From: an uncultured bacterium
Lineage (GTDB): Bacteria > Verrucomicrobiota > Verrucomicrobiia > Verrucomicrobiales > V1-33
DNA length: 38,221 bases
Direction: 5' to 3'
NCBI GenBank assembly: GCA_903936775.1
Contig: CAIZWU010000366.1
Span: 1 to 38,221, forward strand
The position numbers and the translations under genes are program-made. Below, piece after piece: positions 7,185 through 17,320 of the stretch. Every line of letters begins with the position of its first letter. Position 1 is the stretch's first letter. The notes below the pieces were generated by a model. It saw nothing but the letters and a program-made list of their open reading frames with translations. It was not told where the DNA came from and made no database searches.

Positions 7185-9695
7185 TCAGGGCCGGGCCAGG
7201 CGGTAGAATTTCTTCTGGGCGTCGATCACGTCCAACACATGATTCAGGCCCCCGTCCACAAAGGGCACTGCATCGATGGTGATCCACGGGCCCACCGCCA
7301 AATTCGTGGTGGATTGCAGCAGTAGATTGGACGGGGAGCTGACGGGCCAGGCAATATCCACTGAATTCCCCGCCAGCGGAGTAATCTGCAGAAGCACATT
7401 GCCGCTGGTTCCGGTGCCGGCGAACAGATGAACATCATCGAGGAGCAGGGAATTGTCATCGGTGACCGCGCCGGTGGCCAACCCTTCAAATTTCACCTCG
7501 GCAGCCGTTCCGGCGGCGGTGAAGGTGATGGTCTTGCGGGCGTATGGATTCCCCGGACCCACCGGATCCTGACTTTCCGTCAGCACTTCCACGCTGTCGA
7601 TCAGGACCCGGTAAGGGGTCGGCCCCACCGTATCACCGTTGCGGGCATTGACCAGATAGGTCAGGGTATAAGGACTGCCAGCGGTCAGACCTTCCAGAAT
7701 CTGGGAGAGGGACGAGGGACCCTGGAGAAAAGCGACGCGGTCCTGAGCACCGGCGAGGCCATTGTCGCTGAAGGGACCAACCGTATCCACATTGATACCG
7801 TGGCCCCCGGTGGTGGACCAGCCGGCCACTTGGCCAGTGTATCCCGCTCCGGCCGGGCTGCCAGAGGACTCAAAACTGGGGTTTTTCACCACCATTTCCC
7901 CGTCACTGACCGGAACAATGCAAATGGCATCCAGGAGCAGTGAGGCATCCCCGGCCGCGGCGGCGGAGAATTCGAGCAAACCATCCGCAGCCGTGGCGGT
8001 GAAGGCCGCGTTGAGAAAACTGAATGGCTGGCCAACTCCGGACGGAACCACCCCTGTAATCGCTGCCAGCTCGGTGCCGTTGAAGCGGACTTGGAAATCC
8101 ATCGTGCCACCACAACAGCCGCGCGCATTGTAATAAGCCTGCAACCAGTAGCGCTGGCCGGACACCAGACCTTTCACGGACTGGCTGAGGACCTGGGACC
8201 CTTGGAGATAGGCGACCTGCCCGCGGTCCGGCACGAGGCCATTATCAAAAAACGGCATCGTGTTATTATTGATGCCGGAGCTGGCAAGGTTGTTGTCCCA
8301 CGCCATGATGACCCCGGCCCCGATGCCGGGATTCGGCCCGGTCGATTCAAAGCTGGCATTGCGGACAAACGAGGTGACCCCCTCGATCACGATCGTCCCG
8401 TCCACCCCGTCATGCCCGCCGTTATCCTCAATGACAAGGGTAGTCGTCCCACGGCTGACGCCTTCGATTTCGGTGGTCAGCGTAGTATCGGCCGCCCCCT
8501 GGGGAAATGTCAGGGTGACCACTCCGTTGAGATCAGCATCGACGAAGCGCGCCACGCCTTCGTTGATAATCCGGACCATGATCGTGGACGGGCCGCTTTC
8601 GAGACGCTTTCCGGAAACGGTGAAGGAAGCCAGGCCGCGCGTGCCTGGCCCCACTTCCACGGTGGACGGGCCGACTTTCAGATTGGGAATGGGTTCCACC
8701 ACCACGCCCGTAACCTGGATGTCATCCAGCAGCACGGTCTGGTCCCCGGCCGCGGTTTGGGCGAAACTCAGAACAGCCGTAGTGGCTGCCGCCGTAAAAT
8801 TCGCGGTCCCGGTCCGGTAGGCCAACACCCCGCCGACCGGAGCCACCGCCTGGTCGAAAATCGAAGTGCCATCCACGCTGACATTCAGCCGGGGGGCATT
8901 CCCGGTTCTGGCGTTATAGCGGAAGGCGACGGCATACGTTTCTCCCACCGCCAGCCCTCTCAGGGTCTGCGAGATGGTCAGGTCACTCTGCAGGAAAGCC
9001 GCGTGGTCCTGCTCAGGGATCAGACCATTGTCCGCATAAGGGCCCACGGCATCGTTCACCCCGGCACTACCGGTTCCCGCCCCGGTCCAGCCTGCCGCCG
9101 CCGTCAAGGTTCCAGGGGCCGGCGGGGTTCCGCTGGCTTCGAAACTGGGATTCATCACCACAATTTGTCCGGGATTGCGCGGGACGAGGCAAACCCCATC
9201 AAACAAGCCGGTGGAATCGCCGGTGGAGAGCGTGGTAAAGGCAAGCGTGCCCTCGGCGGCCGTCGGGGTGAAAACCACATTCCGGAAACGGTAGGACGCC
9301 CCGCCCGTGCCCGGCAAGACTGCGCTGACCGTATCCAGCGGGACATCATCCCACTTGGTCGTCAGATCGATCAGACTGCCATTCCGGGAATCATAGAAAT
9401 ATTGAATCCAATAACTCTGGCCCGGAATGAGGCCGGAGATGCCTTGACTCATGGTGATGCTGCCCTGGATGAACGCCATCTGCTGCCCATCCGTAACCGG
9501 GGTTCCGCCATTGTGAAATGGACCATCCGCCCGATTGGTTCCGCTGCCCCCGGTCCAGCCATTGATGGGCCCATAATGTGGCCACGTCTCGTTGTAGTTC
9601 TCTTCAAAACTGGGGTTGGCCACCAAACCCGCCCGGGCAGCCGGAGCGGCAAGCAGGCAGATCAATCCGACCAGGGAGACAGCGCGATTTTTCAT
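7185..9695 (-). CDS. Secreted protein with four NPSFE modules
   Basis: 836 residues from the ATG that begins a clear signal peptide (MKNRAVSLVGLICLLAAPAARA); the open frame extends further upstream but without sense. Four related beta-rich modules of about 150 residues start at residues 27, 182, 446 and 605. Each opens with N-P/A-SFE, then GW...DNG, a QGS..LSQ...GL segment, a 'YW/YxxYxxxxR' strand and an LLLDxI/V end. This resembles DUF642-like or galactose-binding-like domains. An Ig-like stretch (about 335-440) separates modules 2 and 3. The C-terminal 70 residues (NLLLQSTTNL ... KKFYRLARP) match a C-terminal beta domain common in secreted verrucomicrobial proteins. It is probably an extracellular carbohydrate-binding or surface protein. 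It is divergent from the PEP-CTERM gene, which carries two more copies of the module. No PEP-CTERM or anchor is seen. Confidence 0.85.
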   Translation of the reverse strand: MKNRAVSLVGLICLLAAPAARAGLVANPSFEENYNETWPHYGPINGWTGGSGTNRADGPFHNGGTPVTDGQQMAFIQGSITMSQGISGLIPGQSYWIQYFYDSRNGSLIDLTTKWDDVPLDTVSAVLPGTGGASYRFRNVVFTPTAAEGTLAFTTLSTGDSTGLFDGVCLVPRNPGQIVVMNPSFEASGTPPAPGTLTAAAGWTGAGTGSAGVNDAVGPYADNGLIPEQDHAAFLQSDLTISQTLRGLAVGETYAVAFRYNARTGNAPRLNVSVDGTSIFDQAVAPVGGVLAYRTGTANFTAAATTAVLSFAQTAAGDQTVLLDDIQVTGVVVEPIPNLKVGPSTVEVGPGTRGLASFTVSGKRLESGPSTIMVRIINEGVARFVDADLNGVVTLTFPQGAADTTLTTEIEGVSRGTTTLVIEDNGGHDGVDGTIVIEGVTSFVRNASFESTGPNPGIGAGVIMAWDNNLASSGINNNTMPFFDNGLVPDRGQVAYLQGSQVLSQSVKGLVSGQRYWLQAYYNARGCCGGTMDFQVRFNGTELAAITGVVPSGVGQPFSFLNAAFTATAADGLLEFSAAAAGDASLLLDAICIVPVSDGEMVVKNPSFESSGSPAGAGYTGQVAGWSTTGGHGINVDTVGPFSDNGLAGAQDRVAFLQGPSSLSQILEGLTAGSPYTLTYLVNARNGDTVGPTPYRVLIDSVEVLTESQDPVGPGNPYARKTITFTAAGTAAEVKFEGLATGAVTDDNSLLLDDVHLFAGTGTSGNVLLQITPLAGNSVDIAWPVSSPSNLLLQSTTNLAVGPWITIDAVPFVDGGLNHVLDVIDAQKKFYRLARP

Positions 9696-9846
9696 AGGTA
9701 GCAACAAATAAGGACAGACAAGACTGCCGGTTTGGCGATTCGCCTGAATCTTGTCAAGAATTTCCCGGAATCTGCCTGCCGAAACCCGCCAATCCCCACC
9801 AGAGCCTCTCCTAATCACTCCTTTCCGCAAACCCGGCAGATTAGAA

Positions 9847-9875
9847 TTGACATGTTGCCACGTATTCCATATCCA
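9847..9875 (+). promoter_or_regulatory. Sigma-70-type promoter for the PEP-CTERM protein gene
   Basis: TTGACA (9847-9852), 17 bases, TATCCA (9870-9875). The predicted transcript would start near 9882, about 60 bases before the ATG at 9943. For the divergent gene a TTGACA is present on the minus strand (9757-9752) but its -10 is poor. Confidence 0.6.
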
Positions 9876-9942
9876 ACCTGTGATCGGATTTTTCCGAAGA
9901 TCCACCCCCGTCCCCCCTTCCTTCCCCGGACATATCACTTCC

Positions 9943-11070
9943 ATGCGCCCTTCCCAACTCTCCCTCAAAACAACCCTGACCGTATTGATCCTGACCGGAG
10001 CGCCGCTGTTTGCCGCCTCCATTACGATTCAAAATCCCAGCTTTCAGGCTCAGGATTTCACCAGCTTTCCGGGTTATCTGGGCGGTGCGAATCCCGCGAC
10101 CATCACCGGCTGGGGCACTACCGGAGGAGCCGGGATCAATGGCAACGACATCGGGGCAGGCGCGCCCTTCGCCGACAATGGCACGATCCCGGATGGGTCG
10201 CGTGTCGCTTTTATTCAAGGGGGCGGCAGCCTGAGCCAGACCGTCACTGGCCTGACCGCCGGGAAACAATACTGGCTGCAAGGCTACGTCAACTCCCGCG
10301 GCCCCGGAGCCTCCCCTCTTGGCAGTATGCCTGCCGTCGGGGTTTCCTTCGGCGGCACCCCCATCCTGCCCGCCCAGCCCATCCCTGCCGTGGGAGGCGC
10401 CAACGCCTATCATAAGGTAAATATCCCTTTCACCGCAGCAGCCACCAGTGGCGAAATCCTCATCAGCTCCGCTCCATTTACCGGTGGAGATGTAGCCCTC
10501 GCGATCGATGGCATTACCCTGATCCAGCGGGACGCCGGCGAGGTCGTGGTCTTCAACCCCAGCTTTGAGGCCAGCGGCACCGGCCTCAATTTCCCCGGCT
10601 ACCTGCCAAATATTGCCGGCTGGACCCGCACTCTCGGAATCGGCGGCAATAGTGCTGTCAATACCGCAGGTGGCCCCTTCAGCAATGGGTTCTCACCCGA
10701 GGGATTGAACCATGTGGTGTTGCAAAATGAAGCCTCCCTTTCCCAGGAACTCTCCGGCGTGGTCATCGGCAACAGCTACCGCCTGACGCTTGATTACTAC
10801 GGCCGGGACGGTATCGCCCCCACCGGTCTGATCACGATCGACGGCAAAACGGCTCTGAGCGGCCTCATCCCCAACGGCGGGGGCCAACTCTCCCTCAGCT
10901 ACGATTTTGTCGCCAGCAGCAGCACCCCGACCCTGAATATCGCCAACCTCGGAGTCGGCGCGGACAGTTCACTGCTTTTTGACAACATCTCGCTCCGTGC
11001 CATCCCCGAACCGGCCAGCAGCCTCCTTGCCCTGCTCGGCACCACCCTGCTATACCGCCGCCGTCGTTGA
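9943..11070 (+). CDS. PEP-CTERM protein with two NPSFE modules
   Basis: 375 residues from the ATG opening a signal peptide (MRPSQLSLKTTLTVLILTG ... FAAS). Two modules of the type found in the divergent neighbour follow (QNPSFQAQ near residue 30; FNPSFEASG near 205), each with GW, DNG or SNG, LSQ...GL and a terminal DxI strand. The C-terminus IPEPASSLLALLG...YRRRR is a PEP-CTERM signal: a PEP motif, a hydrophobic helix and a basic end. The protein is therefore expected to be exported, sorted by an exosortase and cleaved. The likely role is an extracellular matrix or surface binding protein. Shared modules and divergent orientation point to local duplication. Confidence 0.88.
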   Translation: MRPSQLSLKTTLTVLILTGAPLFAASITIQNPSFQAQDFTSFPGYLGGANPATITGWGTTGGAGINGNDIGAGAPFADNGTIPDGSRVAFIQGGGSLSQTVTGLTAGKQYWLQGYVNSRGPGASPLGSMPAVGVSFGGTPILPAQPIPAVGGANAYHKVNIPFTAAATSGEILISSAPFTGGDVALAIDGITLIQRDAGEVVVFNPSFEASGTGLNFPGYLPNIAGWTRTLGIGGNSAVNTAGGPFSNGFSPEGLNHVVLQNEASLSQELSGVVIGNSYRLTLDYYGRDGIAPTGLITIDGKTALSGLIPNGGGQLSLSYDFVASSSTPTLNIANLGVGADSSLLFDNISLRAIPEPASSLLALLGTTLLYRRRR

Positions 11071-11179
11071 TCCCGGACCACGGGACCACGATGGGTTGCT
11101 TGCCTGAAGCGGCTCCGCCACCAAGAGGATGATTTGTCAAGCCAGCCACCGGTTGGCGCGCTCCCCTACCCCCCCAAGT

Positions 11180-14100
11180 ATGCCCCCCCTCCTCCGCTGG
11201 CTGATCCCGGCTGTGGCGGTCCTTTCCAGTGCCCTGGCTGCCCATGCCGCACCGGACAGCGTCGTCACGCTGAACGAAATCCTCTACCACCCGCCCGACC
11301 CGCTGCCGCCCGCCACGACAGCAGCCCCGGAGTGGATTGAATTGCATAACCAGATGTCGATCCGGGTTGATCTCGGAGGCTGGTCCCTGCGGGGAGGAGT
11401 CGACTACACCTTCCCGGAAGGCACCGTGATGGAGCCGGGAGCCTACCTTGTCGTCTCGGCAGTCGCGGGCAGTCCCCCGGGGGCGCTGGGCCCGATCACC
11501 GGAAAGCTGGACAATGCCGGAGAAGAAATCCGTCTCCACGAACGCTGGGGCCGGATGATGGACCGCATCAGCTACAGCGATGAAGGGGCCTGGCCTTCGA
11601 CCCCTGACGGAGGTGGCCCTTCCCTGGCCAAACGGGCTCCGGACGACGCCAGCGGTCCCGCCCTTTCATGGAAGGCCAGCACCAGTCCGGGCGGCACGCC
11701 GGGGGCAGAAAATTTTCCGGTCGCCGCAGAAACCGCCCCACGGGTGTTATTCAATGCCGGCGGCAGTTGGAAATACGAACCCACCGGCACCGATCCCGGC
11801 CCGGACTGGGCGCAACCGGTTGGTTTTTCCGACGCGGCATGGACCACCGCAAACGCCCCTCTCGGGACCGCCAACGCGCTCACTCCACCTACCCCGGCGA
11901 CCGTTCTCCCCGGAGGGCGCCCGGCCTATTTCTTCCGTAAATCGTTCGCCTGGAGCGGCACCATGCCCCATCCCCGGCTGCTCCTGACCGGCATTTTGAA
12001 GGGAACCGTGGAATGTTATTTCAATGGCGTCCTCGTCGCCACGGAAACCTCCCGTCAAACCACCGGCCTCTCCATCAATGCCACCGGTCTCCTGCCGGGA
12101 GCCAACCTGGTAGCCCTGAAACTGATCCCGGCCCAGGCCTCTCCTGACGTCGTCCTCGACCTCGCCGCCAGCCTGCTGGATGGCACCACCTCGGTGGCCC
12201 CCGCGCTTCCTCCCACCCTGCCGGGCACCGTGGTGGTCAATGAAATTTCCTATCATGCGCGGCCGACCTACGCCAATCCCGCCGCCGCAGTCGCCTTTGC
12301 GGAAAATCCTGCGGAATGGATCGAGCTGCACAACCCCGGCACGCTGCCGGTGGACCTCTCGGGCTGGCGGTTCAGCGATGCCATCGACTATGCCTTTCCC
12401 GCCGGCGCCCAACTGACCGCCGGCGGATTCCTCGTGGTGGACCACACCCAATTCAGTGGCACTTTGGCCAACCGGGGAGACCGGCTACGGTTGCGGGATG
12501 CCACCGATGCCTTGATTGATGAAGTGCCTTATCTGGATGATGGACGGTGGCCGGAGCTGGCAGATGGCGGGGGATCCACCTTGGAACTCATCAATCCGCG
12601 GGCGGACCGGCGCCAGCCTGAATCATGGGCCGCCAGCGACGAAACGGGCCGCTCCGCATGGCAGACCATCACTTACCGGGCCACCGGGGCAGAGCCCACC
12701 GGCAGCAACAATCCTGACATCTGGCACGAGTTCCTGCTGGGGTTCCTTGATGGCGGGGAGGCGCTGATTGATGACGTGTCCGTGATGGAGGATCCCGACA
12801 CCACCAAGCTCCAACTCATCCAGAATGGTTCGTTCGAAGGCGACACCATCGGACTCGGCGCCGCGAAATGGCGGCTCCTCGGGACCCACAAAACCAGCAA
12901 GGTAGCAGCCCATCCGGATGGCGTGGGCAAGGTCTTGCACCTCGCGGCGACTGCCGCAGCCGAACACACCTACAATACCGCCTCCACCACCCTGGCAGGG
13001 AACCGCGCCCTCAACCCTACCAAAACCTACGAAATTTCCTTCAAGGCCAAATGGCTGGCCGGCTCCCCCCAGCTCAACTCCCGGCTGTATCTCAACCGCG
13101 CCACCCGCACCACGATCCTCTCCCAGCCTGCCCTGACCGGAACGCCCGGCGGCGTGAATGGCCGGCGCCTCGCCAATGCCGGTCCGGCCGGCGATGGATT
13201 GCGCCATAGTCCGCTGGTCCCAACGGCCACACTGCCGGTGCGGGTCAGTCTATCCATCGCCGATCCTGACGGACTCGCCGAAGTCACCCTGTTTTACAGT
13301 CTGAATCAAGGCGCCTGGCAACGGACCCCCATGGGTGGTGATGGCACCGGGCGTTATTTTGGAGTGTTGCCGGGCCAGGTCACCGGGTCCCAGGTTCAAT
13401 TCTACGTTCAAGCCACCGACCGGGCTGGCGCCACCTCGCTTTTCCCGGAGGGCGGACCGGCCTCGCGGGCGATCTACAAAGTCGGGGATGGCGGGACCAG
13501 TGCCCAGACGGTGCGCAATAAAATGCGGCTGATGATGAACGCGGCCGATGCGGCTGAACTCCACAATCCAATCCATGGGGTCTCGAACTTCCGCTGGCCC
13601 TGCACCGTCATCTACAATGACCGCGAGGTCTGGTATGATGCCAAAGTGCGGCTGCGCTCAGCCCCCTTCGGCCGGCAGGGGAACCGGGCCGGCTGGAATA
13701 TCCAATTCGGGCCCGAACATCCTTTCCGTGGCGTGCAGACCAGCATCGTGATCGACGGCGCCTTCAACATGCCCAAAGGCGACGGCACCGGCTGGTTGGA
13801 AAACTCCCTCGGGCCCAGCGTCAACGAAATGCTCTATCAAGCCATCGCCAACCGCGCCGGGGACATTCCGGCGACCTACGATGACGTGGTCTATTTCCAA
13901 ACTCCGCGCCCCACCGAAGGCAACCGCCGCGCCCAGCTCAAGATGACGCGTTTCAATCCTTCCTACCTTGAAGAAACCTTTGCGGACGGCGCAGAGGGTA
14001 CTCTCTTCAAACAGGAACTGATCTACTTCCCCACCACCACCGTGGACGGCAATGTGGAAAGCCTCAAAAACGCCTACAACTCGGTGCGCGATACCGAGAT

Positions 14101-15745
14101 CCGGAGCTTCGGCGGAGCCAAGGAAGGCTGGCGCTGGAACTATCTGCTGCAGACCAATGCGGACCGCGACGACTTCTCCCGCCTCATCGCCCTCGGCCAG
14201 GCTTTCGACTCCTCCTCGGCCAATCTTTATGCGGCCACTTCCGCCGCGATGGATCTGGAGAATTGGACGCGCGTTTTTGCCCTCACCGCACTGACCGGTC
14301 TGGCCGACACCTACAACAACGGCCTCGCCCATAACATTCAACTCTACGTCCGCCCTTCCGACCAGAAGGTGCTGCTCTTCCCGTGGGATCAGGACCACGC
14401 CTTTTATTATGCGACGACTTCCAACATCTTTGGCGCGGGCTCCCACCGTTTCGCCGCGACGCTCAATCTGGCACAAAACCGCCGTCGCTTTGCCGGGCAC
14501 CTGAGGCACCTCTGCCAGACCGCATTCACCAACACCACGCTGGATCCTGTCATCAATCACCTCAGCTCCTCCATCGTGGCTGACCGGGCGCAGTATGCGG
14601 CGAACCTCCGGTCCTGGGTCACCGCCCGCCGCAGTTACGTCCTGAGCCAGATCACGACCCAGTTCCCCACCGTGGCCTTCGGGATTACGACCAACAGCGG
14701 AACAGATTTCACCACCACCCAACCTGCCGCCACCCTCTCCGGGACTGGCTGGATTGACGTGCATGAAATCCGGGTCTCCCGGAATGGAGCTCCCGCCGAA
14801 GCCGCCCCGGTGACCTGGCTGAGCGGTCAGACCTGGCAACTCACCCTCCCGGCCACCGCCGGCGCCAATGCTTTCGTTGTAACTGCAGTGAATCATGACG
14901 GCACCGTCGTGGCTACGGACAGCATCACGGTCACCAACCTCGGGACGGTGGAGCCGGCGGCAGCGGCCAATCTGGTTATTTCCGAAATCAACTACCACCC
15001 GGCTGGATCAGGGGCTGAGGAATTCATCGAGCTGCGCAATATCGGAACCCGGACCGTGGACCTGACGGGGGCCCGCTTCACCGAAGGCCTCCTGTTTGGT
15101 TTTACCGGCAGTGCCATCACCACCCTGACTCCGGGCCAGCGCGTGCTGGTAGTGGAAAACACTGCCGCCTTTACCGCCCGCTATGGTGCTGGCCTGCCGG
15201 TGGCCGGGGCGTTTACGCCAGGCAGTGCCCTTTCAAACGATGGCGACCGCGTCGTGCTGCGCGACCGGGCCGACGCCGTCATCGCCGCCTTCAGTTACGG
15301 AGACCAGCTGCCCTGGCCGCCTGAAGCCGATGGCGGGGGCTGGACCCTCACCCTGATCCGCCCGGAATTGCGGCCCGATCCCTCCCTCGCCACCAGCTGG
15401 CGGCCCAGCCGCTTGACCGGCGGCAGTCCCGGCACCGGCGATGAACTGGCAGGGGCCAATTACCCCTCCCTCACCGATTATGCCTTCACCGCCCTTCCTG
15501 TGGTGACCCCCGCGCCGGATGGCCGGATGCTGATCACCTGGAGTGAGCGCCTCGGAGCCGATGACGTTCGCCTTTGGCCCGAAAGCTCTCCCGATCTCAG
15601 CACCTGGACCCCGGATCCAACGGATGGCACAGGTTTGGAACACCTCAGCGCCTCTTCCGCCAATGGCGCACGCACTATCACCTCGATCGTCCCGGGCGGA
15701 CCCTCCACCGGCAGATTTGTGCGTTTCAGGATCACCACACGCTAA
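11180..15745 (+). CDS. Very large secreted lamin-tail / CotH-like protein
   Basis: 1521 residues from the ATG starting the signal peptide MPPLLRWLIPAVAVLSSALAAHA. Three lamin-tail domains are visible, at about residues 28-115 (TLNEILYHP ... EWIELHN), 350-435 (VVNEISYH ... EWIELHNPG) and 1255-1345 (VISEINYHP ... EFIELRNIG). A region near 500-670 holds a further beta domain with an 'NGSFEGD' opening. A CotH-like region (about 770-1160) contains NDREVWYDAKVRLRS and the LFPWDQDHAFYY motif, which matches the active-site-like PWD.D of CotH kinases. The C-terminal part looks like the verrucomicrobial beta domain. Such proteins are abundant in Verrucomicrobia and are presumed cell-surface or matrix proteins; protein kinase activity is known for spore CotH but not shown for this type. 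No sorting signal is visible. Confidence 0.88.
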   Translation: MPPLLRWLIPAVAVLSSALAAHAAPDSVVTLNEILYHPPDPLPPATTAAPEWIELHNQMSIRVDLGGWSLRGGVDYTFPEGTVMEPGAYLVVSAVAGSPPGALGPITGKLDNAGEEIRLHERWGRMMDRISYSDEGAWPSTPDGGGPSLAKRAPDDASGPALSWKASTSPGGTPGAENFPVAAETAPRVLFNAGGSWKYEPTGTDPGPDWAQPVGFSDAAWTTANAPLGTANALTPPTPATVLPGGRPAYFFRKSFAWSGTMPHPRLLLTGILKGTVECYFNGVLVATETSRQTTGLSINATGLLPGANLVALKLIPAQASPDVVLDLAASLLDGTTSVAPALPPTLPGTVVVNEISYHARPTYANPAAAVAFAENPAEWIELHNPGTLPVDLSGWRFSDAIDYAFPAGAQLTAGGFLVVDHTQFSGTLANRGDRLRLRDATDALIDEVPYLDDGRWPELADGGGSTLELINPRADRRQPESWAASDETGRSAWQTITYRATGAEPTGSNNPDIWHEFLLGFLDGGEALIDDVSVMEDPDTTKLQLIQNGSFEGDTIGLGAAKWRLLGTHKTSKVAAHPDGVGKVLHLAATAAAEHTYNTASTTLAGNRALNPTKTYEISFKAKWLAGSPQLNSRLYLNRATRTTILSQPALTGTPGGVNGRRLANAGPAGDGLRHSPLVPTATLPVRVSLSIADPDGLAEVTLFYSLNQGAWQRTPMGGDGTGRYFGVLPGQVTGSQVQFYVQATDRAGATSLFPEGGPASRAIYKVGDGGTSAQTVRNKMRLMMNAADAAELHNPIHGVSNFRWPCTVIYNDREVWYDAKVRLRSAPFGRQGNRAGWNIQFGPEHPFRGVQTSIVIDGAFNMPKGDGTGWLENSLGPSVNEMLYQAIANRAGDIPATYDDVVYFQTPRPTEGNRRAQLKMTRFNPSYLEETFADGAEGTLFKQELIYFPTTTVDGNVESLKNAYNSVRDTEIRSFGGAKEGWRWNYLLQTNADRDDFSRLIALGQAFDSSSANLYAATSAAMDLENWTRVFALTALTGLADTYNNGLAHNIQLYVRPSDQKVLLFPWDQDHAFYYATTSNIFGAGSHRFAATLNLAQNRRRFAGHLRHLCQTAFTNTTLDPVINHLSSSIVADRAQYAANLRSWVTARRSYVLSQITTQFPTVAFGITTNSGTDFTTTQPAATLSGTGWIDVHEIRVSRNGAPAEAAPVTWLSGQTWQLTLPATAGANAFVVTAVNHDGTVVATDSITVTNLGTVEPAAAANLVISEINYHPAGSGAEEFIELRNIGTRTVDLTGARFTEGLLFGFTGSAITTLTPGQRVLVVENTAAFTARYGAGLPVAGAFTPGSALSNDGDRVVLRDRADAVIAAFSYGDQLPWPPEADGGGWTLTLIRPELRPDPSLATSWRPSRLTGGSPGTGDELAGANYPSLTDYAFTALPVVTPAPDGRMLITWSERLGADDVRLWPESSPDLSTWTPDPTDGTGLEHLSASSANGARTITSIVPGGPSTGRFVRFRITTR

Positions 15746-15820
15746 CAGGGCAACCGGCACAACCCGCACGGCCGATTGATCTTACCGATCTGTGGGGCTT
15801 GGCCCATCCGGACGCCGTGG

Positions 15821-17215
15821 TCACTGCCGGACCTGCTTGAGCAGGGCCGCCAGCCTGGCCCGCTCTGCCTCCCATGCTGGATCTCTGGCCAGATTGGTGT
15901 ATTCCCCGGGGTCATTTTCGTGGTCGTAGAGTTCAATGCCTGCCTCCCCGTCCCTCCATTCCGTGTAGCGCCAACGATCTGTCCTGACACTTCTTCCGAA
16001 GATGAACTCCCCATCTTTTTTACCCCGTGCCGTCTGGGTAAAGGCGGGGCGGGCCCAGGCCGCAGCCGGATCATCCAGCAGGGGACGCAGACTGGTGCCC
16101 TGCAGATTGGCCGGGCCTTTCAGCCCGGCGAGATCTGCCAATGTCGGGTAGAGATCGATCAATTCCACGGTGGCTTTGCTCACCCCTCCCCGGGCTTTGG
16201 TGCCAGGCGCGGCGATGATGAAAGGCACCCTTGCCGCTTCCTCAAAACAGGTCTGCTTTTGCCACAAACCATGCTCGCCGAGATGATAGCCATGATCGCT
16301 CCAGAAGACCACGATGGTTTTTTGCCGGAGCTTCAGGCGGTCAAGGGAATCAAGCACCCGGCCAATCTGAGCATCGGCAAAGGAAAGGCAGGCCCAGTAG
16401 GCCCGGCGCAGCAGACGGCTTTGTTCATCCGTCAGCTTCTCCCCCTGGTAACTGCTGATGGCCATGGGAGGAATATCATCCCGGTCGCCGGCGTGGCGCG
16501 CGGCCAACGGAATCAGGTCCGCCGGCGGATAGAGGTCAAAGTATTTTTTCGGCGCCACGTAGGGCGTGTGCGGTTTGTAGAAACCGACGGCGAGGAAAAA
16601 CGGCTGGTCCTTCTTTTCCTCCATCAGACGGATCGCTTCGTCAGCGACCTTGCCGTCGGTGTGGTCGGAATCACTTCCCTCCGCTGCCAGCCATGAGAGG
16701 GATGCCCCGAAATTCATCGGCTTCCCGGTGTATTGAATAATATCAGGCTCATCGGTCAGCTTGTCACGGCCGGCGGGGTTGACCGCGAGATCCCATGACG
16801 GCGCATCATCCAGCCCAGCAGTGCCGATCTGCCCCGGATTGCCGTAATGATAGATTTTGCCGACCCGGGCGGAGAACCATCCGTTGTTTTTGAACAGTTG
16901 ACTCAGGGTCACCACCCTGGGCAAACTTTCCCGGAAATGATACTGCAGATCGGCGACCCTGGTGCGGTCGGGCCGCAGTCCGGTCATGATCGAGGAACGG
17001 CTGGGGCTGCAGAGCGGGAACTGGCAATAGGCCCGTTCGAACTTTACCCCCTGGGCGGCGAGACGGTCAAGGTTCGGCGTTTTGACCAGCGGATGACCAT
17101 AACATCCAAGATCGTTGTTCATGTCATCGACCGCGATGAACAACACATTGGGGCGATCCGCCGCAGACAGGACCGTGGAGCAGATGAGGAGAAGGGAAAG
17201 CAGACGGAGGATCAT
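15821..17215 (-). CDS. Secreted sulfatase, iduronate-2-sulfatase-like
   Basis: 464 residues starting at the ATG before the signal peptide MILRLLSLLLICSTVLSA. It is a type I formylglycine sulfatase. The modified cysteine is C69 in LCSPSRSSIMTG, and the metal-binding aspartates are D30 and D31 in AVDDMNND. The downstream metal motif is WSDHGYHLGEHGLWQK. The pattern DDMNNDLGCYGHP and FYKPHTPYVAPKKYFDLY is typical of the iduronate-2-sulfatase-like group, so a sulfated polysaccharide or glycan is the likely substrate. A formylglycine-generating enzyme is needed elsewhere in the genome. The gene converges on the CotH gene and lies about 100 bp downstream of the Rieske gene on the same strand. Confidence 0.94.
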   Translation of the reverse strand: MILRLLSLLLICSTVLSAADRPNVLFIAVDDMNNDLGCYGHPLVKTPNLDRLAAQGVKFERAYCQFPLCSPSRSSIMTGLRPDRTRVADLQYHFRESLPRVVTLSQLFKNNGWFSARVGKIYHYGNPGQIGTAGLDDAPSWDLAVNPAGRDKLTDEPDIIQYTGKPMNFGASLSWLAAEGSDSDHTDGKVADEAIRLMEEKKDQPFFLAVGFYKPHTPYVAPKKYFDLYPPADLIPLAARHAGDRDDIPPMAISSYQGEKLTDEQSRLLRRAYWACLSFADAQIGRVLDSLDRLKLRQKTIVVFWSDHGYHLGEHGLWQKQTCFEEAARVPFIIAAPGTKARGGVSKATVELIDLYPTLADLAGLKGPANLQGTSLRPLLDDPAAAWARPAFTQTARGKKDGEFIFGRSVRTDRWRYTEWRDGEAGIELYDHENDPGEYTNLARDPAWEAERARLAALLKQVRQ

Positions 17216-17320
17216 GGCGGAGGGGCAGCAAGGGATGAAAGGCCACCAGACAAGCCATCCGGCCGGGGTCTGCCAAGGATTATTCCACCCGGGTATGCGG
17301 AGCCCCACGGCCGGCGCCCT

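Noticed and set aside
8091..9701. 536-codon open frame on the plus strand
   Set aside because: Antisense of the NPSFE protein; low-complexity translation and no start context.
13658..14998. 446-codon open frame on the minus strand
   Set aside because: Antisense of the CotH protein; no domain and composition typical of shadow frames.
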